Shown piece by piece: positions 25,971 through 35,673 of a DNA stretch of 64,000 bases; positions within the stretch are counted from its first letter, which is position 1; each line of letters starts with the position of its first letter. The DNA comes from Flavivirga sp. 57AJ16 (GTDB lineage: Bacteria > Bacteroidota > Bacteroidia > Flavobacteriales > Flavobacteriaceae). Position numbers and translations under genes: made by a program. The stretch spans positions 186,001 to 250,000 of the forward strand of contig NZ_JAQZAT010000001.1 of NCBI RefSeq assembly GCF_028736925.1, read 5' to 3'. The notes beneath the pieces are model-generated. The model did no database searches. It saw only the letters and a program-made list of their open reading frames with translations, and was not told where the DNA came from.

Positions 25971-26972
25971 ATGATTTTAGTAACAGGAAGTACAGGTCTG
26001 GTTGGCTCTCATTTACTTTATAAACTTGTTAGCAATAACGAGAAAGTGAGGGCTATCTATAGAACAGAACGCAAACTTGCGAATGTAAAATCTGTTTTTG
26101 CCACCTATACTTCTAACTACGAGTCTCTTTTTAAAGCGGTGGAATGGGTGAAAGCAGACCTTTTGGATATTCCTGCATTATCTGAGGCATTTAGACATGT
26201 TACTTATGTTTATCATTGTGCCGCTTTCGTATCTTTTGATCCAGATAAATATCAAACATTACGTAAAACAAATATTGAAGGCACTGCAAATATTGTAAAT
26301 CTCTGCTTATCAAATACGATTAGTAAACTTTGTTATGTAAGTTCTGTTGCTACTTTAGGAAGCACTATTAATAATGGAGAAGTTACAGAAGACACTGTTT
26401 GGAATCCCGAAGATGATCATAGTGTTTATGCCATTACAAAATATGGTGCAGAAATGGAAGTTTGGCGTGCGACCCAAGAAGGCCTTCATGTAGTTATTGT
26501 TAATCCTGGTGTTATTTTAGGTGCCGGCATTTGGCGTTATGGAACGGGGAGTTTATTTAAAAAAGCACATAAGGGCCTTAAATATTACACGTCTGGCTCC
26601 ATTGCTCTTATAGCTGTTGAGGATGTGGTATCGATCATGATAACGCTTACAAAAAGCGACATTATAAATGAGCGCTTTGTGTTAGTTGCAGAGCATTGGC
26701 CTTATAAACGGTTTTTGCAGACTTTATCTAAGTCGGTTCATGTAAAGCCCCCAGAAAAAATGGCTAGTCGTTGGTTATTAAAATGGGCTTGGAAATTAGA
26801 TTGGTTAAAAACCAAATTAACAGGTAAACGAAGACAATTAACCAAGCATATTGCCATATCCCTATCAACAGAAACCAAATACAGTAGTCATAAAGTTAAA
26901 ACAGCTTTAAATTACAAGTTTAAACCTATAGATGAAACGATTGCTACTATTGGTGGTCTTTATCTGAAATAG
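25971..26972 (+). CDS. NAD-dependent epimerase/reductase, extended SDR family
   Basis: The 333-residue protein has the Rossmann nucleotide-binding motif at its N-terminus (LVTGSTGLVGSHLL), a conserved region with YHCAAFVSFDP, NIEGTANIVNLCL, SSVATLG and the catalytic Y-x3-K in VYAITKYGAEMEVW. It resembles dihydroflavonol-4-reductase/3-beta-HSD-like extended SDRs. The C-terminal part lacks a clear membrane helix. Substrate is unknown. Its 3' end overlaps the converging DUF4296 lipoprotein gene by 26 bases. Confidence 0.88.
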   Translation: MILVTGSTGLVGSHLLYKLVSNNEKVRAIYRTERKLANVKSVFATYTSNYESLFKAVEWVKADLLDIPALSEAFRHVTYVYHCAAFVSFDPDKYQTLRKTNIEGTANIVNLCLSNTISKLCYVSSVATLGSTINNGEVTEDTVWNPEDDHSVYAITKYGAEMEVWRATQEGLHVVIVNPGVILGAGIWRYGTGSLFKKAHKGLKYYTSGSIALIAVEDVVSIMITLTKSDIINERFVLVAEHWPYKRFLQTLSKSVHVKPPEKMASRWLLKWAWKLDWLKTKLTGKRRQLTKHIAISLSTETKYSSHKVKTALNYKFKPIDETIATIGGLYLK

Positions 26973-27501
26973 GCTCTATCAAACCTCTTATTTCTTCAAG
27001 TCTTTTTTCTATTAACGTATCTGTTAGTGAATCTTTTACTTTCAATACCTTTAATGAATCTTTAATTTTTAATAGACCCAGAGAGTCCTTTTCCGCAAAT
27101 AGTAATTTAAGCGAATCCGTTTTTCTTTTTTCCTGTGCTATTCTTTCTTTTTCCTCCTCTTCTTTAAACTTAACCTTTAGTAATTCCAAACTATCGTTAA
27201 CCTTTGTATAAATAGCTTCGTAATCCTTTCCATGAAATGCATAATATTCGTTACTCAAAGCAAATTGCAAGCTATCTATATCATGCTTTGTGTAAACATA
27301 TGTATTTAATTTAACACCATGATCTTCCATTATTTTTCTGTTCACAGAATTTGCTGATGTTATTATTTTAGCGTCAATTAAAATATCTACCATTTTCTCC
27401 TTGGATATTAAATTATCCGGTTTCTTTGGCTTATCCATATTATAACAGGCCGAAGCGAGTAAAATAACACTTAAATATATGGTGAATCGTTTTAAAATCA
27501 T
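26947..27501 (-). CDS. DUF4296 domain lipoprotein
   Basis: The 184-residue protein has a lipoprotein signal (IYLSVILLASACYN, lipid-accepting Cys near residue 19). Then comes a DUF4296 domain (LISKEKMVDILIDAKIITSA, YVYTKHDIDSLQFALSNEYYA) and a highly charged helical tail rich in Lys and Glu with repeating SLKVLKVKDSL-type units. It is expected on the periplasmic face of a membrane. It overlaps the dihydroorotase start by 4 bases, an arrangement common in Flavobacteriia. Function of the family is unknown. Confidence 0.9.
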   Translation of the reverse strand: MILKRFTIYLSVILLASACYNMDKPKKPDNLISKEKMVDILIDAKIITSANSVNRKIMEDHGVKLNTYVYTKHDIDSLQFALSNEYYAFHGKDYEAIYTKVNDSLELLKVKFKEEEEKERIAQEKRKTDSLKLLFAEKDSLGLLKIKDSLKVLKVKDSLTDTLIEKRLEEIRGLIEPISDKDHQ

Positions 27502-28844
27502 CTATTAAAAGTTAATCGTTTAGCAGCTTTCACATTATTGAATTTAGAATTTTCATATACTAAAGTCCCGTTTAAAAATGTATGTGTAACTCTAGATTTA
27601 AAAGTTGTTCCTTCAAAAGGAGACCACTTGCATTTATATAAGATATTATCTTTGTTCACAGTCCATGGATTATTTAAATCTACTAACACCAAATCTGCAA
27701 AATAGCCTACCTTAATGAAGCCTCTTCTCGCAATTTGAAATAAAATTGCCGGATTATGGCACATTTTTTCAACCGTCTTTTCCAAAGAAATCTTACCCTT
27801 ATGATACATTTCCAACATGGCAGGTAACGCATGTTGTACCAAGGGCCCACCAGATGGTGCTTTAGTATAAGCGTTTTTCTTTTCCTCAAAAGTATGCGGG
27901 GCATGATCGGTAGCTATAACATCTATTCTACCGTCCAGTAAAGCTTCCCATAATTGTGCGCTATCTTCTTTAGTTTTTACCGCTGGATTCCACTTTATAA
28001 AAGTACCTTTTTTATCATAATCTTCATCACTAAACCATAAATGGTGTATACAAACCTCTGAGGTAATTCTTTTTTCTTTTAAAGGTATTTTGTTGCTAAA
28101 CAAATGGGTTTCTTTTCCTGTTGAAAGATGAAACACGTGGAGCCTTGCTCCTGTTTTTTTCGCTAGCTCAATAGCCCTTGATGATGACAAATAGCAAGCC
28201 TCTTCACTTCTAATAATGGGGTGATATTTAACAGGTATATCATCTCCATACGTTTCGATATGCTCTTGAAGGTTCTTTTTTATAGTCGCTTCATCTTCAC
28301 AATGAACAGAAATAAGCATCTTGGTGCTTTTAAAAATTTTCTCCAATACGTCTAGGTCGTCAACCAGCATATTACCTGTTGAAGAACCTAAAAACAATTT
28401 TAGGCCGGCAGCCTGATTTATATCTAATTTTAAAATTTCATCTAAATTATCGTTGGTTCCTCCAAACATAAACGAGTAGTTCGCAGAAGACGTTCTTGAA
28501 GCTATGTCAAATTTCTCTTCTAATTTTTCAATAGTCGTCGTTTGTGGGTTCGTATTTGGCATCTCAATAAAAGAGGTAATACCACCAGCAATAGCTGCTT
28601 TAGATTCTGTTTCTATGTTGCCTTTATGGGTTAACCCCGGTTCCCTGAAATGAACTTGATCGTCAATAGCTCCTGGCAGTAAATACTTCCCTTCTGCATC
28701 GACAACAAGCACATCGGAAGACTTAACACTTATTGATTTATTTATCTCTTTGATATATTCCCCTTCTATTAGGATATCGCCGTTAAAAATAACACCTTCA
28801 TTTACAATATTTGCATTCTTAATAAGTATTGATTTCGATTTCAT
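27498..28844 (-). CDS. pyrC: Dihydroorotase
   Basis: The enzyme interconverts carbamoyl-aspartate and dihydroorotate in pyrimidine synthesis. The 448-residue protein is of the long dihydroorotase/allantoinase type: GAIDDQVHFREPGLTHKGN holds the H-x-H-equivalent metal site (QVHFREPG with one His), EMPNTNPQT, the active-site region SVHCEDEA, HVFHLST and the final IATDHAPHTFEEK. The DxHxH motif normally reads D-x-H-x-H; here the first is D-D-Q-V-H-F-R, as in Bacteroidota homologues. It lies with DUF4296 and a glycosyltransferase in one minus-strand operon. Confidence 0.9.
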   Translation of the reverse strand: MKSKSILIKNANIVNEGVIFNGDILIEGEYIKEINKSISVKSSDVLVVDAEGKYLLPGAIDDQVHFREPGLTHKGNIETESKAAIAGGITSFIEMPNTNPQTTTIEKLEEKFDIASRTSSANYSFMFGGTNDNLDEILKLDINQAAGLKLFLGSSTGNMLVDDLDVLEKIFKSTKMLISVHCEDEATIKKNLQEHIETYGDDIPVKYHPIIRSEEACYLSSSRAIELAKKTGARLHVFHLSTGKETHLFSNKIPLKEKRITSEVCIHHLWFSDEDYDKKGTFIKWNPAVKTKEDSAQLWEALLDGRIDVIATDHAPHTFEEKKNAYTKAPSGGPLVQHALPAMLEMYHKGKISLEKTVEKMCHNPAILFQIARRGFIKVGYFADLVLVDLNNPWTVNKDNILYKCKWSPFEGTTFKSRVTHTFLNGTLVYENSKFNNVKAAKRLTFNR

Positions 28845-28852
28845 GTACGTTT

Positions 28853-29575
28853 TTATTTTTTAAAAAAACTTTTTAACTTCATTGAAATAACCCCAAAAAT
28901 AGCTTCAGAAATGATGCCTGAGCTGAGCTTTGATTCGCCTTTTGTCCTATCTGTAAAAATAACCGGTACTTCAGTAATCTTAAACTTCTTTAAATAGGCC
29001 TTAAATTTCATTTCAATTTGAAACGCATAACCAATAAATTCTATAGCGTCTAAATTTATTGTTTCTAGCACATGTCGCTTATAACACACATAACCTGCCG
29101 TAGTATCATGAATTCTCATCCCGGTAATGATACGCACATACCTTGATGCACAATAGGACATAAGAACGCGATTCATTGGCCAGTTAACAACATTTACACC
29201 CGTTACATATCTGGAACCTATAGATAGATCTGCTCCATCTTTGTGACAGGCATTATATAGTTTTATTAAATCCTTTGGATCATGCGAGAAATCTGCATCC
29301 ATTTCAAAAATATACTTATAGGTCTTGTTCAAACACCATTTAAAACCATAAATATAAGCCGTACCTAGCCCCGATTTTTCTTTTCGTATTTCTAAAAATA
29401 ATCTGCCAGGGAAATCGGCCTGTAGCTCTTTTACCCTTAAAGCTGTTAAATCTGGTGAATTATCATCAACAATAAGAATATGAACAGTATCCGATTGAGA
29501 AAACACAGCCTTTACAATAGCTTCTATATTTTCTATCTCATTATATGTTGGAATGATAACAACCGTATCTTTCAT
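28853..29575 (-). CDS. Polyprenol monophosphomannose synthase (GT2 family)
   Basis: The 240-residue enzyme transfers a mannosyl-type sugar from GDP-mannose to a polyprenyl phosphate, as in DPM1. It has VVIIPTYNEIENI at the N-terminus, LIVDDNSPD, the DxD-type metal motif FEMDADFSHDP near residue 100, and GSRYVTGVNVVNWP with FTDRTKGESKLS near the end, the pattern specific to DPM1-like GT2 enzymes. It has no C-terminal membrane anchor. Its stop is 8 bases before the dihydroorotase start. Confidence 0.92.
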   Translation of the reverse strand: MKDTVVIIPTYNEIENIEAIVKAVFSQSDTVHILIVDDNSPDLTALRVKELQADFPGRLFLEIRKEKSGLGTAYIYGFKWCLNKTYKYIFEMDADFSHDPKDLIKLYNACHKDGADLSIGSRYVTGVNVVNWPMNRVLMSYCASRYVRIITGMRIHDTTAGYVCYKRHVLETINLDAIEFIGYAFQIEMKFKAYLKKFKITEVPVIFTDRTKGESKLSSGIISEAIFGVISMKLKSFFKK

Positions 29576-29695
29576 TCATTAGCTTTGTTAAGTTTTTAGC
29601 AAATGTACATTAATAAGCGTTTATTTTTTTGAAGTGGTTTAAACTTTATTTAATAATTATAAGTATAGTGTTAATAATTATAATAATTTTATGGC

Positions 29696-30346
29696 ATGCT
29701 TCGGGATATTGTATCAAATGACTTATATACCATTTTGTTAATTGCAGGGCTGCTTATTGTAGCTATTGCAAAATTGAACGCACCTAAGCGTTTCAGTGAT
29801 TTTATATATGTTTTGGGGAATTCTAAATATCTTAAAATTTATTCCAGAGAGCAAAAGTTCTTAGACAAATTCGATGCCTTATTATTTGGCAATTTAATTC
29901 TTTCTTTATCTGTTTTTAGCTTTATTGCTTACCAACACATAACCCATAATCAACTACTTTCAATAGATACGATATTTAAACTAACTTTTAGCATTGGCGT
30001 TTTTATTTTGATAAAGGTTCTTGTTGAACGGCTTATTGGAAGCATTTTCGAAATTGATACACTCATAGATCAATACCTTTTTCAGAAAATTAGCTATAAG
30101 AATTACTTGGGTATTTTATTGCTCCCTATAAATGCCTTACTATTATTTAGTTTTAAACCTTCTTTACCTATTATATACATAATTGTTATTTTATTGTTAA
30201 TTGTTTATATTATTGGCCTTATTACTTCTTTTAAAACACATCAAAGTTTAATAAAACGCAATTATTTTTATTTTATTTTATATCTTTGCACTCTCGAAAT
30301 CTCACCTTACATCATTTTATATAAGGTGTTTATTGCCAAACAATAA
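29696..30346 (+). CDS. DUF4271 domain membrane protein
   Basis: The 216-residue integral membrane protein has about six or seven helices and begins LRDIVSNDLYTILLIAGLLIVAIAKLN. The pattern of PKRFSDFIYVLGNSKYLKIY in a loop and a run of hydrophobic helices to the C-terminus fits DUF4271, a family found next to hemD in Flavobacteriia, as here. The hemD gene starts 25 bases downstream. Function unknown. Confidence 0.9.
   Translation: MLRDIVSNDLYTILLIAGLLIVAIAKLNAPKRFSDFIYVLGNSKYLKIYSREQKFLDKFDALLFGNLILSLSVFSFIAYQHITHNQLLSIDTIFKLTFSIGVFILIKVLVERLIGSIFEIDTLIDQYLFQKISYKNYLGILLLPINALLLFSFKPSLPIIYIIVILLLIVYIIGLITSFKTHQSLIKRNYFYFILYLCTLEISPYIILYKVFIAKQ
30281..30288 (+). promoter_or_regulatory. -7 promoter element before hemD, inside the DUF4271 gene
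   Basis: TATCTTTG followed by GCACTC fits the -7 element. It lies within the last codons of DUF4271, 82 bases before hemD, so hemD may have its own promoter as well as read-through. Confidence 0.4.
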
Positions 30347-30370
30347 ATAGAGCACAAACTACTTACCAAT

Positions 30371-31120
30371 ATGAAAGTAAAAACAATTCTAGTATCTCAA
30401 CCTGAACCTAAAATAGAGAACTCACCCTACTTTGATTTACAAGAAAAACAAAAGGTAAAAATAGATTTCAGACCCTTTATTCATGTTGAAGGTGTATCTG
30501 CAAAAGATATAAGACAGCAAAAGGTAGATTTAAACAATTACACAGCCATTATTTTAACAAGTAGAAACGCTGTAGATCACTTTTTTAGAGTTGCTGAAGA
30601 AATGCGATTTAAAGTTCCAGACTCTATGAAATACTTCTGTCAGTCTGAAGCTGTAGCCTTCTATCTTCAAAAATATGTGGTGTATAGAAAACGTAAGATT
30701 TATGTTGGTAAACGTACGTTTTCAGAATTATCCCCATTAATTAAAAAGTATAAAGAAGAAAAATTCTTATTACCTAATACAGATAAAGTAAAACCAGAAG
30801 TACCGGAAACGCTAGATGCTTTAGGCGTAAATTGGAAACAGGCTACATTTTATAAAACAGTGGTTAGCGACTTATCGGATTTAGCCAATGTGTATTACGA
30901 TGTTTTAGTATTCTTTAGCCCTTCTGGGATAGAATCTTTATTTCAAAATTTTCCAGATTTCAAACAAAACAATACGCGAATTGCTGTTTTTGGAAATACA
31001 ACAATAAAAGCTGTAGAGGAAAAAGGATTGCGAGTAGATATTGCTGCTCCTACTCCCGAAACGCCTTCAATGACCATGGCTTTACAGAAATATATTGATA
31101 AAGTTAATAAAGGAAAATAA
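30371..31120 (+). CDS. hemD: Uroporphyrinogen-III synthase
   Basis: HemD closes and flips ring D of hydroxymethylbilane to uroporphyrinogen III. The 249-residue protein has the two-domain layout: PKIENSPYFDLQEKQKVKIDF early, AIILTSRNAVDHFF (about residues 57-70), an inter-domain region with KYFCQSEAVAFYL and LLPNTDKVKPEVPETL, and YDVLVFFSPSGIESLFQNFP with RIAVFGNTTIKAVEEKGLRVD in the C-terminal half. HemD sequences diverge strongly, so the call rests on this arrangement and the DUF4271 neighbour. Confidence 0.9.
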   Translation: MKVKTILVSQPEPKIENSPYFDLQEKQKVKIDFRPFIHVEGVSAKDIRQQKVDLNNYTAIILTSRNAVDHFFRVAEEMRFKVPDSMKYFCQSEAVAFYLQKYVVYRKRKIYVGKRTFSELSPLIKKYKEEKFLLPNTDKVKPEVPETLDALGVNWKQATFYKTVVSDLSDLANVYYDVLVFFSPSGIESLFQNFPDFKQNNTRIAVFGNTTIKAVEEKGLRVDIAAPTPETPSMTMALQKYIDKVNKGK

Positions 31121-31185
31121 GCTTATATTATTATAAAAAGTCTTTTATTTATAAACTCATTTAAAGTTTATGAGTTCATAAATAA

Positions 31186-31221
31186 AAAAGGGATGGTTTT
31201 TTTTAAATCATCCCTTTTTTA
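31186..31221 (+). terminator. Terminator after hemD
   Basis: AAAAAGGGATG and CATCCCTTTTT pair across an A/T-rich loop, followed by ATTTTG. Another hairpin (AACTCATTTAAA / TTTATGAGTT) precedes it at about 31153. Confidence 0.75.
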
Positions 31222-31263
31222 TTTTGATTCCCGATTTTATGGGAATAACAATCCTGCCTGACT

Positions 31264-31673
31264 GCAGCTACGGTGTACCTACATCTTTTTCGGTATACAA
31301 GCTAAAAGTTTTTTTACTTACTTTTCTTTGCTCGTCCAAAGAAAAGTAACAAAAGAAAAGACGCCCTTTCGAGAGGGATTTCTTCTCACGCTCTCGCTTG
31401 AGAAGAACCGAGTCCAAAACTTCGCGTCGCCCCACCTCCATGGCCAACGCCAATGCTCCTGTTCCTCGAAGCTTTTGTACCCTATCCTTCCGAAAGGTCG
31501 GGGACAGCCCTATGGCCTTTTCTCAACAACTAGCAGAGAGACTCGACCGTTCTATAAAAAGCGACCTCGGAGGTTGGCATAGCTGCCTATCTAGGGAGCA
31601 AGGGGTATAGGGCGAGTTCTTTTTATCTGCGGCTGTGACAAAAGATCATGATTTGTGGGTACACCGTAGCTGC
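31264..31673. repeat. Terminal-inverted-repeat element, family B, copy 1 (about 410 bases)
   Basis: The ends are 20-base inverted repeats, GCAGCTACGGTGTACCTACA on the left and the inverse with one mismatch (TGTGGGTACACCGTAGCTGC) on the right. Inside lies a stretch shared with copy 2 at 36469-36935, including TCGTCCAAAGAAAAGTAACA, CTTCGCGTCGCCCCACC and CCGAAAGGTCGGGGACAGC. Open frames in it look spurious because frames differ between copies. The GC content is higher than in neighbouring genes. It fills most of the gap between hemD and pckA. Confidence 0.85.
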
Positions 31674-31715
31674 CTGCCGGCAGGCCCAAGGCAAGCCTCG
31701 GATAATTCTTTTATA

Positions 31716-33332
31716 TTAAAATGCATAACGCTGCGGACCGCCACGTCTGATTTCCTCGTTACAATGTGCTTCGAATTTTTTGAAATTCTCACGAAACGCA
31801 TTGCTCAGCTTAAAAGCTGTTTTGTAATATTTTTCATCGTCGTTCCAAGTCGCTCTAGGGCTTAAAACACTCGTTGGCACACCTGGACATTCTCTAGGTT
31901 GTGCCACACCAAAAACAGAATGTATATGATAATCGTCATAGTTGTATAAACCTAGATCACCATTTAACACAGCATTAATCATTGCTCGTGTGTATTTTAA
32001 TTTCATTCTCGTACCAACACCGTAAGGGCCACCGGTCCAACCTGTATTTACCAGCCATACGTTAACCCCGGAGTCTTTCATTTTTTTACTTAACATTTCG
32101 GCATATTTAGCTGGATGCAATGGCATAAAAGGAGCACCAAAGCATGCAGAAAAAGACGGTTGTGGTTCTACAACCCCAGCTTCGGTTCCTGCTACTTTCG
32201 CCGTATATCCTGAAATAAAATGATAGGCCGCCTGACTAGGTGTTAACTTAGATATTGGGGGCAATACACCAAAAGCATCGGCTGTTAGGAAAAAAATATT
32301 TTTTGGGTTTTTACCAATTGAAGGCATTCGAATATTTTCAATATGCTCAATAGGGTAACTAACCCTTGTATTTTGGGTAATTGAAGTATCTTCAAAATTT
32401 ACGTGTCCAGCTTCATCTAAAATAACATTTTCCAGAATCGCGCCCTTTTTAATAGCATCATATATTTCCGGTTCATTATCTCTCGATAGGTTAATGACCT
32501 TCGCATAACAGCCGCCTTCAAAATTAAACACAGAATCTTCTGCGGTCCAACCATGTTCATCATCTCCAATTAAACTCCTATTTGGATCTGTCGACAAGGT
32601 TGTTTTTCCTGTACCTGATAATCCAAAGAAAATAGCTGTATCTCCTTCTTTGCCTACATTAGCACTGCAATGCATTGGCAATGTATTTTTAAATACCGGA
32701 AGAATAAAATTAAGAGCGGAAAAAATACCTTTTTTAATTTCACCTGTATACCCTGTACCTCCAATTAATGCTATTTTTTTAGAAAAGTTTAAAATGGCAA
32801 AATTATGTTGACGCGTACCATCTACTTCAGGATTCGCCTTAAAACCTGGTGCATTAACCACTGTCCAGTCTGGGGCAAAATCTTTTAGCTCGTCTTCCGT
32901 TGGTCTTAAAAACATATTATATGCAAATTGATTACTCCATGGATATTCATTAATAACACGAATATTCAATCTATAATCTTCATCGGCACAGGCATAGCTA
33001 TCTCTTACAAAAACTTCTTTATTAGATAAATAATCAACAACCTTATTATATAGGGCATCAAATTTGTCTGTATCAAATGGAATATTGATATTTCCCCACC
33101 AAACGCGGTCTTGTGTTATAGCATCTTTAACAATAAATCGATCTTTTGGAGAGCGCCCAGTAAATTCGCCCGTATTAACGGCCAAAGCTCCAGACGAGGC
33201 TTCTAATCCCAATCCCTTTTCAACAGTAATATCATGAAGTTCTTCTGGCGAAAGTTGATACTTTATTTTAGCATTTTTTATTCCGTATGCCTCCAACGAA
33301 ATCGTTTTCGTAACTTGATTATAGTTTACCAT
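31716..33332 (-). CDS. pckA: Phosphoenolpyruvate carboxykinase (ATP)
   Basis: PckA converts oxaloacetate to phosphoenolpyruvate with ATP, the entry step of gluconeogenesis. The 538-residue protein has all hallmarks: ATTGEFTGRSPKDRF-like NTGEFTGRSPKDRFIV (about residues 51-66), the P-loop GLSGTGKTTLS, kinase motif IGDDEHGW, and the nucleotide-binding region RMKLKYTRAMI. The length is normal for ATP-type enzymes. It has a TAgtTTTG -7 element 27 bases upstream and is a single gene. Confidence 0.97.
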   Translation of the reverse strand: MVNYNQVTKTISLEAYGIKNAKIKYQLSPEELHDITVEKGLGLEASSGALAVNTGEFTGRSPKDRFIVKDAITQDRVWWGNINIPFDTDKFDALYNKVVDYLSNKEVFVRDSYACADEDYRLNIRVINEYPWSNQFAYNMFLRPTEDELKDFAPDWTVVNAPGFKANPEVDGTRQHNFAILNFSKKIALIGGTGYTGEIKKGIFSALNFILPVFKNTLPMHCSANVGKEGDTAIFFGLSGTGKTTLSTDPNRSLIGDDEHGWTAEDSVFNFEGGCYAKVINLSRDNEPEIYDAIKKGAILENVILDEAGHVNFEDTSITQNTRVSYPIEHIENIRMPSIGKNPKNIFFLTADAFGVLPPISKLTPSQAAYHFISGYTAKVAGTEAGVVEPQPSFSACFGAPFMPLHPAKYAEMLSKKMKDSGVNVWLVNTGWTGGPYGVGTRMKLKYTRAMINAVLNGDLGLYNYDDYHIHSVFGVAQPRECPGVPTSVLSPRATWNDDEKYYKTAFKLSNAFRENFKKFEAHCNEEIRRGGPQRYAF

Positions 33333-33358
33333 AATTTGTTATAAAATTATTTATTGTG

Positions 33359-33366
33359 CAAAACTA
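33359..33366 (-). promoter_or_regulatory. -7 promoter element before pckA
   Basis: On the minus strand TAGTTTTG fits TAnnTTTG, 27 bases before the start codon. Confidence 0.5.
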
Positions 33367-33392
33367 AAACAATTATTTTAAACTATTTATTA

Positions 33393-33791
33393 TTAAGCAT
33401 CGTTTTTAGACTCCATTTTTAAGAAATTCACAAATAGAAGCCCCCATGCTAAAATTAGAAGCAGACCACCTATTGGGGTTATAAAACCAATGGTTTTAAA
33501 ATTAAAAGTTGTTAACAAATCTGTTGCTAGTCCATAAATAGATCCTGAAAACAAAATGATTCCCGATACAATTAAATAATATAAGGTTTTCTTGGTTTTT
33601 TGTTGAATATATGTTGTACACCCTATAAACAACAGTAAAATAGCGTGATACATCTGGTATCTCACACCCGTTTCAAAGGTTTGTTGTGCTTCGACCGTAA
33701 TTAATTCTTTTAACGTATGTGCTCCAAATGCTCCAAAAATAACAGCCAATAATCCAAAAATTGATGCCGTAATTAATATTTTTTTGTTCAT
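33393..33791 (-). CDS. DUF423 family membrane protein
   Basis: The 132-residue protein has four membrane helices. The N-terminus reads ITASIFGLLAVIFGAFGAHTLKE, with GAFGAHxL as the DUF423 signature, then YQMYHAILLLF and the third and fourth helices (GIILFSGSIYGLA, ITPIGGLLLILAWGLLF). Its function is unknown. It precedes pckA on the same strand with a promoter for pckA between. Confidence 0.9.
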   Translation of the reverse strand: MNKKILITASIFGLLAVIFGAFGAHTLKELITVEAQQTFETGVRYQMYHAILLLFIGCTTYIQQKTKKTLYYLIVSGIILFSGSIYGLATDLLTTFNFKTIGFITPIGGLLLILAWGLLFVNFLKMESKNDA

Positions 33792-33873
33792 AATATATGT
33801 TTCATGATAACTATTTAAACCTAATGTATTTATTAAATTCGTTTTTACAAAACTAATTTAACTATTCTTCATT

Positions 33874-35238
33874 ATGCGAAAAATTTTGGTCATTGGTTCA
33901 GGAAAATCGGCTTCTAGTCTTCTAAAATATTTATTGGATAAATCGGTTTCAGAAAATCTTTTTATCACTGTTGGTGATTTAAACCTTGAAGCAGCTAAAA
34001 AATTAATTGGCAACCATCAAAATGCTAAAGCCATGGTATTGGATATTTTCGATAAAACATCTCGTACCAACGCTATAAAAAATGCAGATATTGTAGTATC
34101 TATGCTACCTGCCCGCTTTCATATAGAGGCCGCTAAAGATTGTGTCTTATTAGGAAAACATATGGTTACGGCATCTTACGTAAGCCCGGAAATGCAAGCC
34201 TTAGATGAAGACGCAAAAGCCAAAGGGCTTATACTAATGAATGAAATTGGTGTCGACCCAGGTATAGACCACATGAGTGCCATGCACGTTATTGATCGTA
34301 TTCGCAACAACGGTGGGAAAATAATCTTGTTTGAATCATTTACAGGGGGGTTGGTCGCTCCCGAAAGTGATAATAACTTGTGGAACTATAAATTCACCTG
34401 GAACCCTAGAAATGTAGTAACAGCAGGGCAAGGTGGCGCTGCAAAGTTTTTACAGGAAGGCACCTACAAATACATCCCCTATCACCGTTTGTTTAGACGT
34501 ACTGAATTTTTAGATGTTGATGGCTTTGGACGTTTCGAAGCTTATGCGAATCGAGATTCCCTAAAATATCGGAGTGTTTACGGACTCGATCATGTAAAGA
34601 CGTTGTATAGAGGAACCATGAGACGTGTTGGCTTTAGTCGTGCATGGAACATTTTTGTTACCCTGGGAATGACCGATGACAGTTATACTATAGATGATAG
34701 CGAAAATATGAGCTATCGTGATTTTATAAATGCTTTTTTAACTTATAGTCCTAGTGATTCTGTAGAATTAAAATTAAGGCATGCGCTTAAAATTGATCAA
34801 GACGATATTGTTTGGGATAAGCTCATAGAACTTGATATTTTTAATGCTGAAAAAAAGGTAGGTCTAAAAAAAGCAACTCCGGCGCAAATACTTCAAAAAA
34901 TACTTATGGATAGCTGGACTCTTGATGCCGATGATAAAGACATGATTGTTATGTATCATAAATTCGGTTACGAAAAAGAGGGTAAAAAGCATCAAATAGA
35001 TGCCAATATGGTTGTTTTAGGAGACGATCAAACGTATACCGCTATGGCAAAAACGGTAGGCTTACCTGTTGCTATGGCCACGCTTGCCATTCTCAACAAA
35101 AAAATTACAACACCAGGTGTTCAAATCCCTATTACTAAAGAAGTTTACGAACCTATTTTAAAAGAGCTGGAAGCTTTTGGCGTAACTTTTTATGAAAAGG
35201 AAGTGCCTTATTTGGGTTATAATCCTTTGAACAACTAA
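33874..35238 (+). CDS. Saccharopine dehydrogenase family protein
   Basis: The 454-residue protein has an N-terminal Rossmann NAD(P) domain (ILVIGSGKSASSLLKYLL) and the saccharopine dehydrogenase C-terminal domain, with VVSMLPARFHIEAAKDC, TASYVSPEMQALDEDAKAKG, NEIGVDPGIDHMSAM and SFTGGLVAPES, very like LYS9-type (L-glutamate-forming) enzymes. In bacteria such proteins act in lysine degradation through saccharopine. Glutaryl-CoA dehydrogenase at 2962 would fit downstream steps, but this link is inferred. An Lrp regulator follows 435 bases later. Confidence 0.9.
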   Translation: MRKILVIGSGKSASSLLKYLLDKSVSENLFITVGDLNLEAAKKLIGNHQNAKAMVLDIFDKTSRTNAIKNADIVVSMLPARFHIEAAKDCVLLGKHMVTASYVSPEMQALDEDAKAKGLILMNEIGVDPGIDHMSAMHVIDRIRNNGGKIILFESFTGGLVAPESDNNLWNYKFTWNPRNVVTAGQGGAAKFLQEGTYKYIPYHRLFRRTEFLDVDGFGRFEAYANRDSLKYRSVYGLDHVKTLYRGTMRRVGFSRAWNIFVTLGMTDDSYTIDDSENMSYRDFINAFLTYSPSDSVELKLRHALKIDQDDIVWDKLIELDIFNAEKKVGLKKATPAQILQKILMDSWTLDADDKDMIVMYHKFGYEKEGKKHQIDANMVVLGDDQTYTAMAKTVGLPVAMATLAILNKKITTPGVQIPITKEVYEPILKELEAFGVTFYEKEVPYLGYNPLNN

Positions 35239-35673
35239 GGTAAAGATAGGATAGGTCATTGTCCTCACTTGAAAGTCAAACCCATGATTTGGTTTATTAA
35301 AACGACCGTACGTACACATCATTAAAGAGACACTAATTACACGGATTTGCACGAATTCATTACCCTATGTTTATATAGTATTGGGTTGAACATGGGCATG
35401 AACCAATATTTTACAGGTTGATCTGTAAGAATTTGTGGCATCCGTGTCAACTTTTATTGTTCATTGCATATGGTAATATTTATTTGGTATGGTTCTACTC
35501 TTAAATTTAAAATTGGAAGAAAGCGCTATTTTTAGTGTAATTTCCATATTTTGCTTTATATTTTGAACACTCATAATAGGAATCCTTTCAGAACTTATTT
35601 TGGAATAATCTTTAGCGCAAAACAGTTTCAATTTGAAACCAAATAACTATTTTTATGTTTTAAAATTCAATTA
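35239..35673 (+). other. Non-coding gap before the Lrp-type regulator
   Basis: No gene is evident in 435 bases. It contains TTACACGGATTTGCACGAAT and, inverted at a distance, TTTGTGGCATCCGTGTCAA, pieces of another dispersed inverted repeat (about 35337-35455). A possible 3' hairpin is not obvious after the saccharopine dehydrogenase gene. Confidence 0.5.

Noticed and set aside
31328-31865. Overlapping short open frames between hemD and pckA
   Set aside because: They fall in the family B element or in the antisense of pckA. Frames and stops differ in the other copy at 36469.
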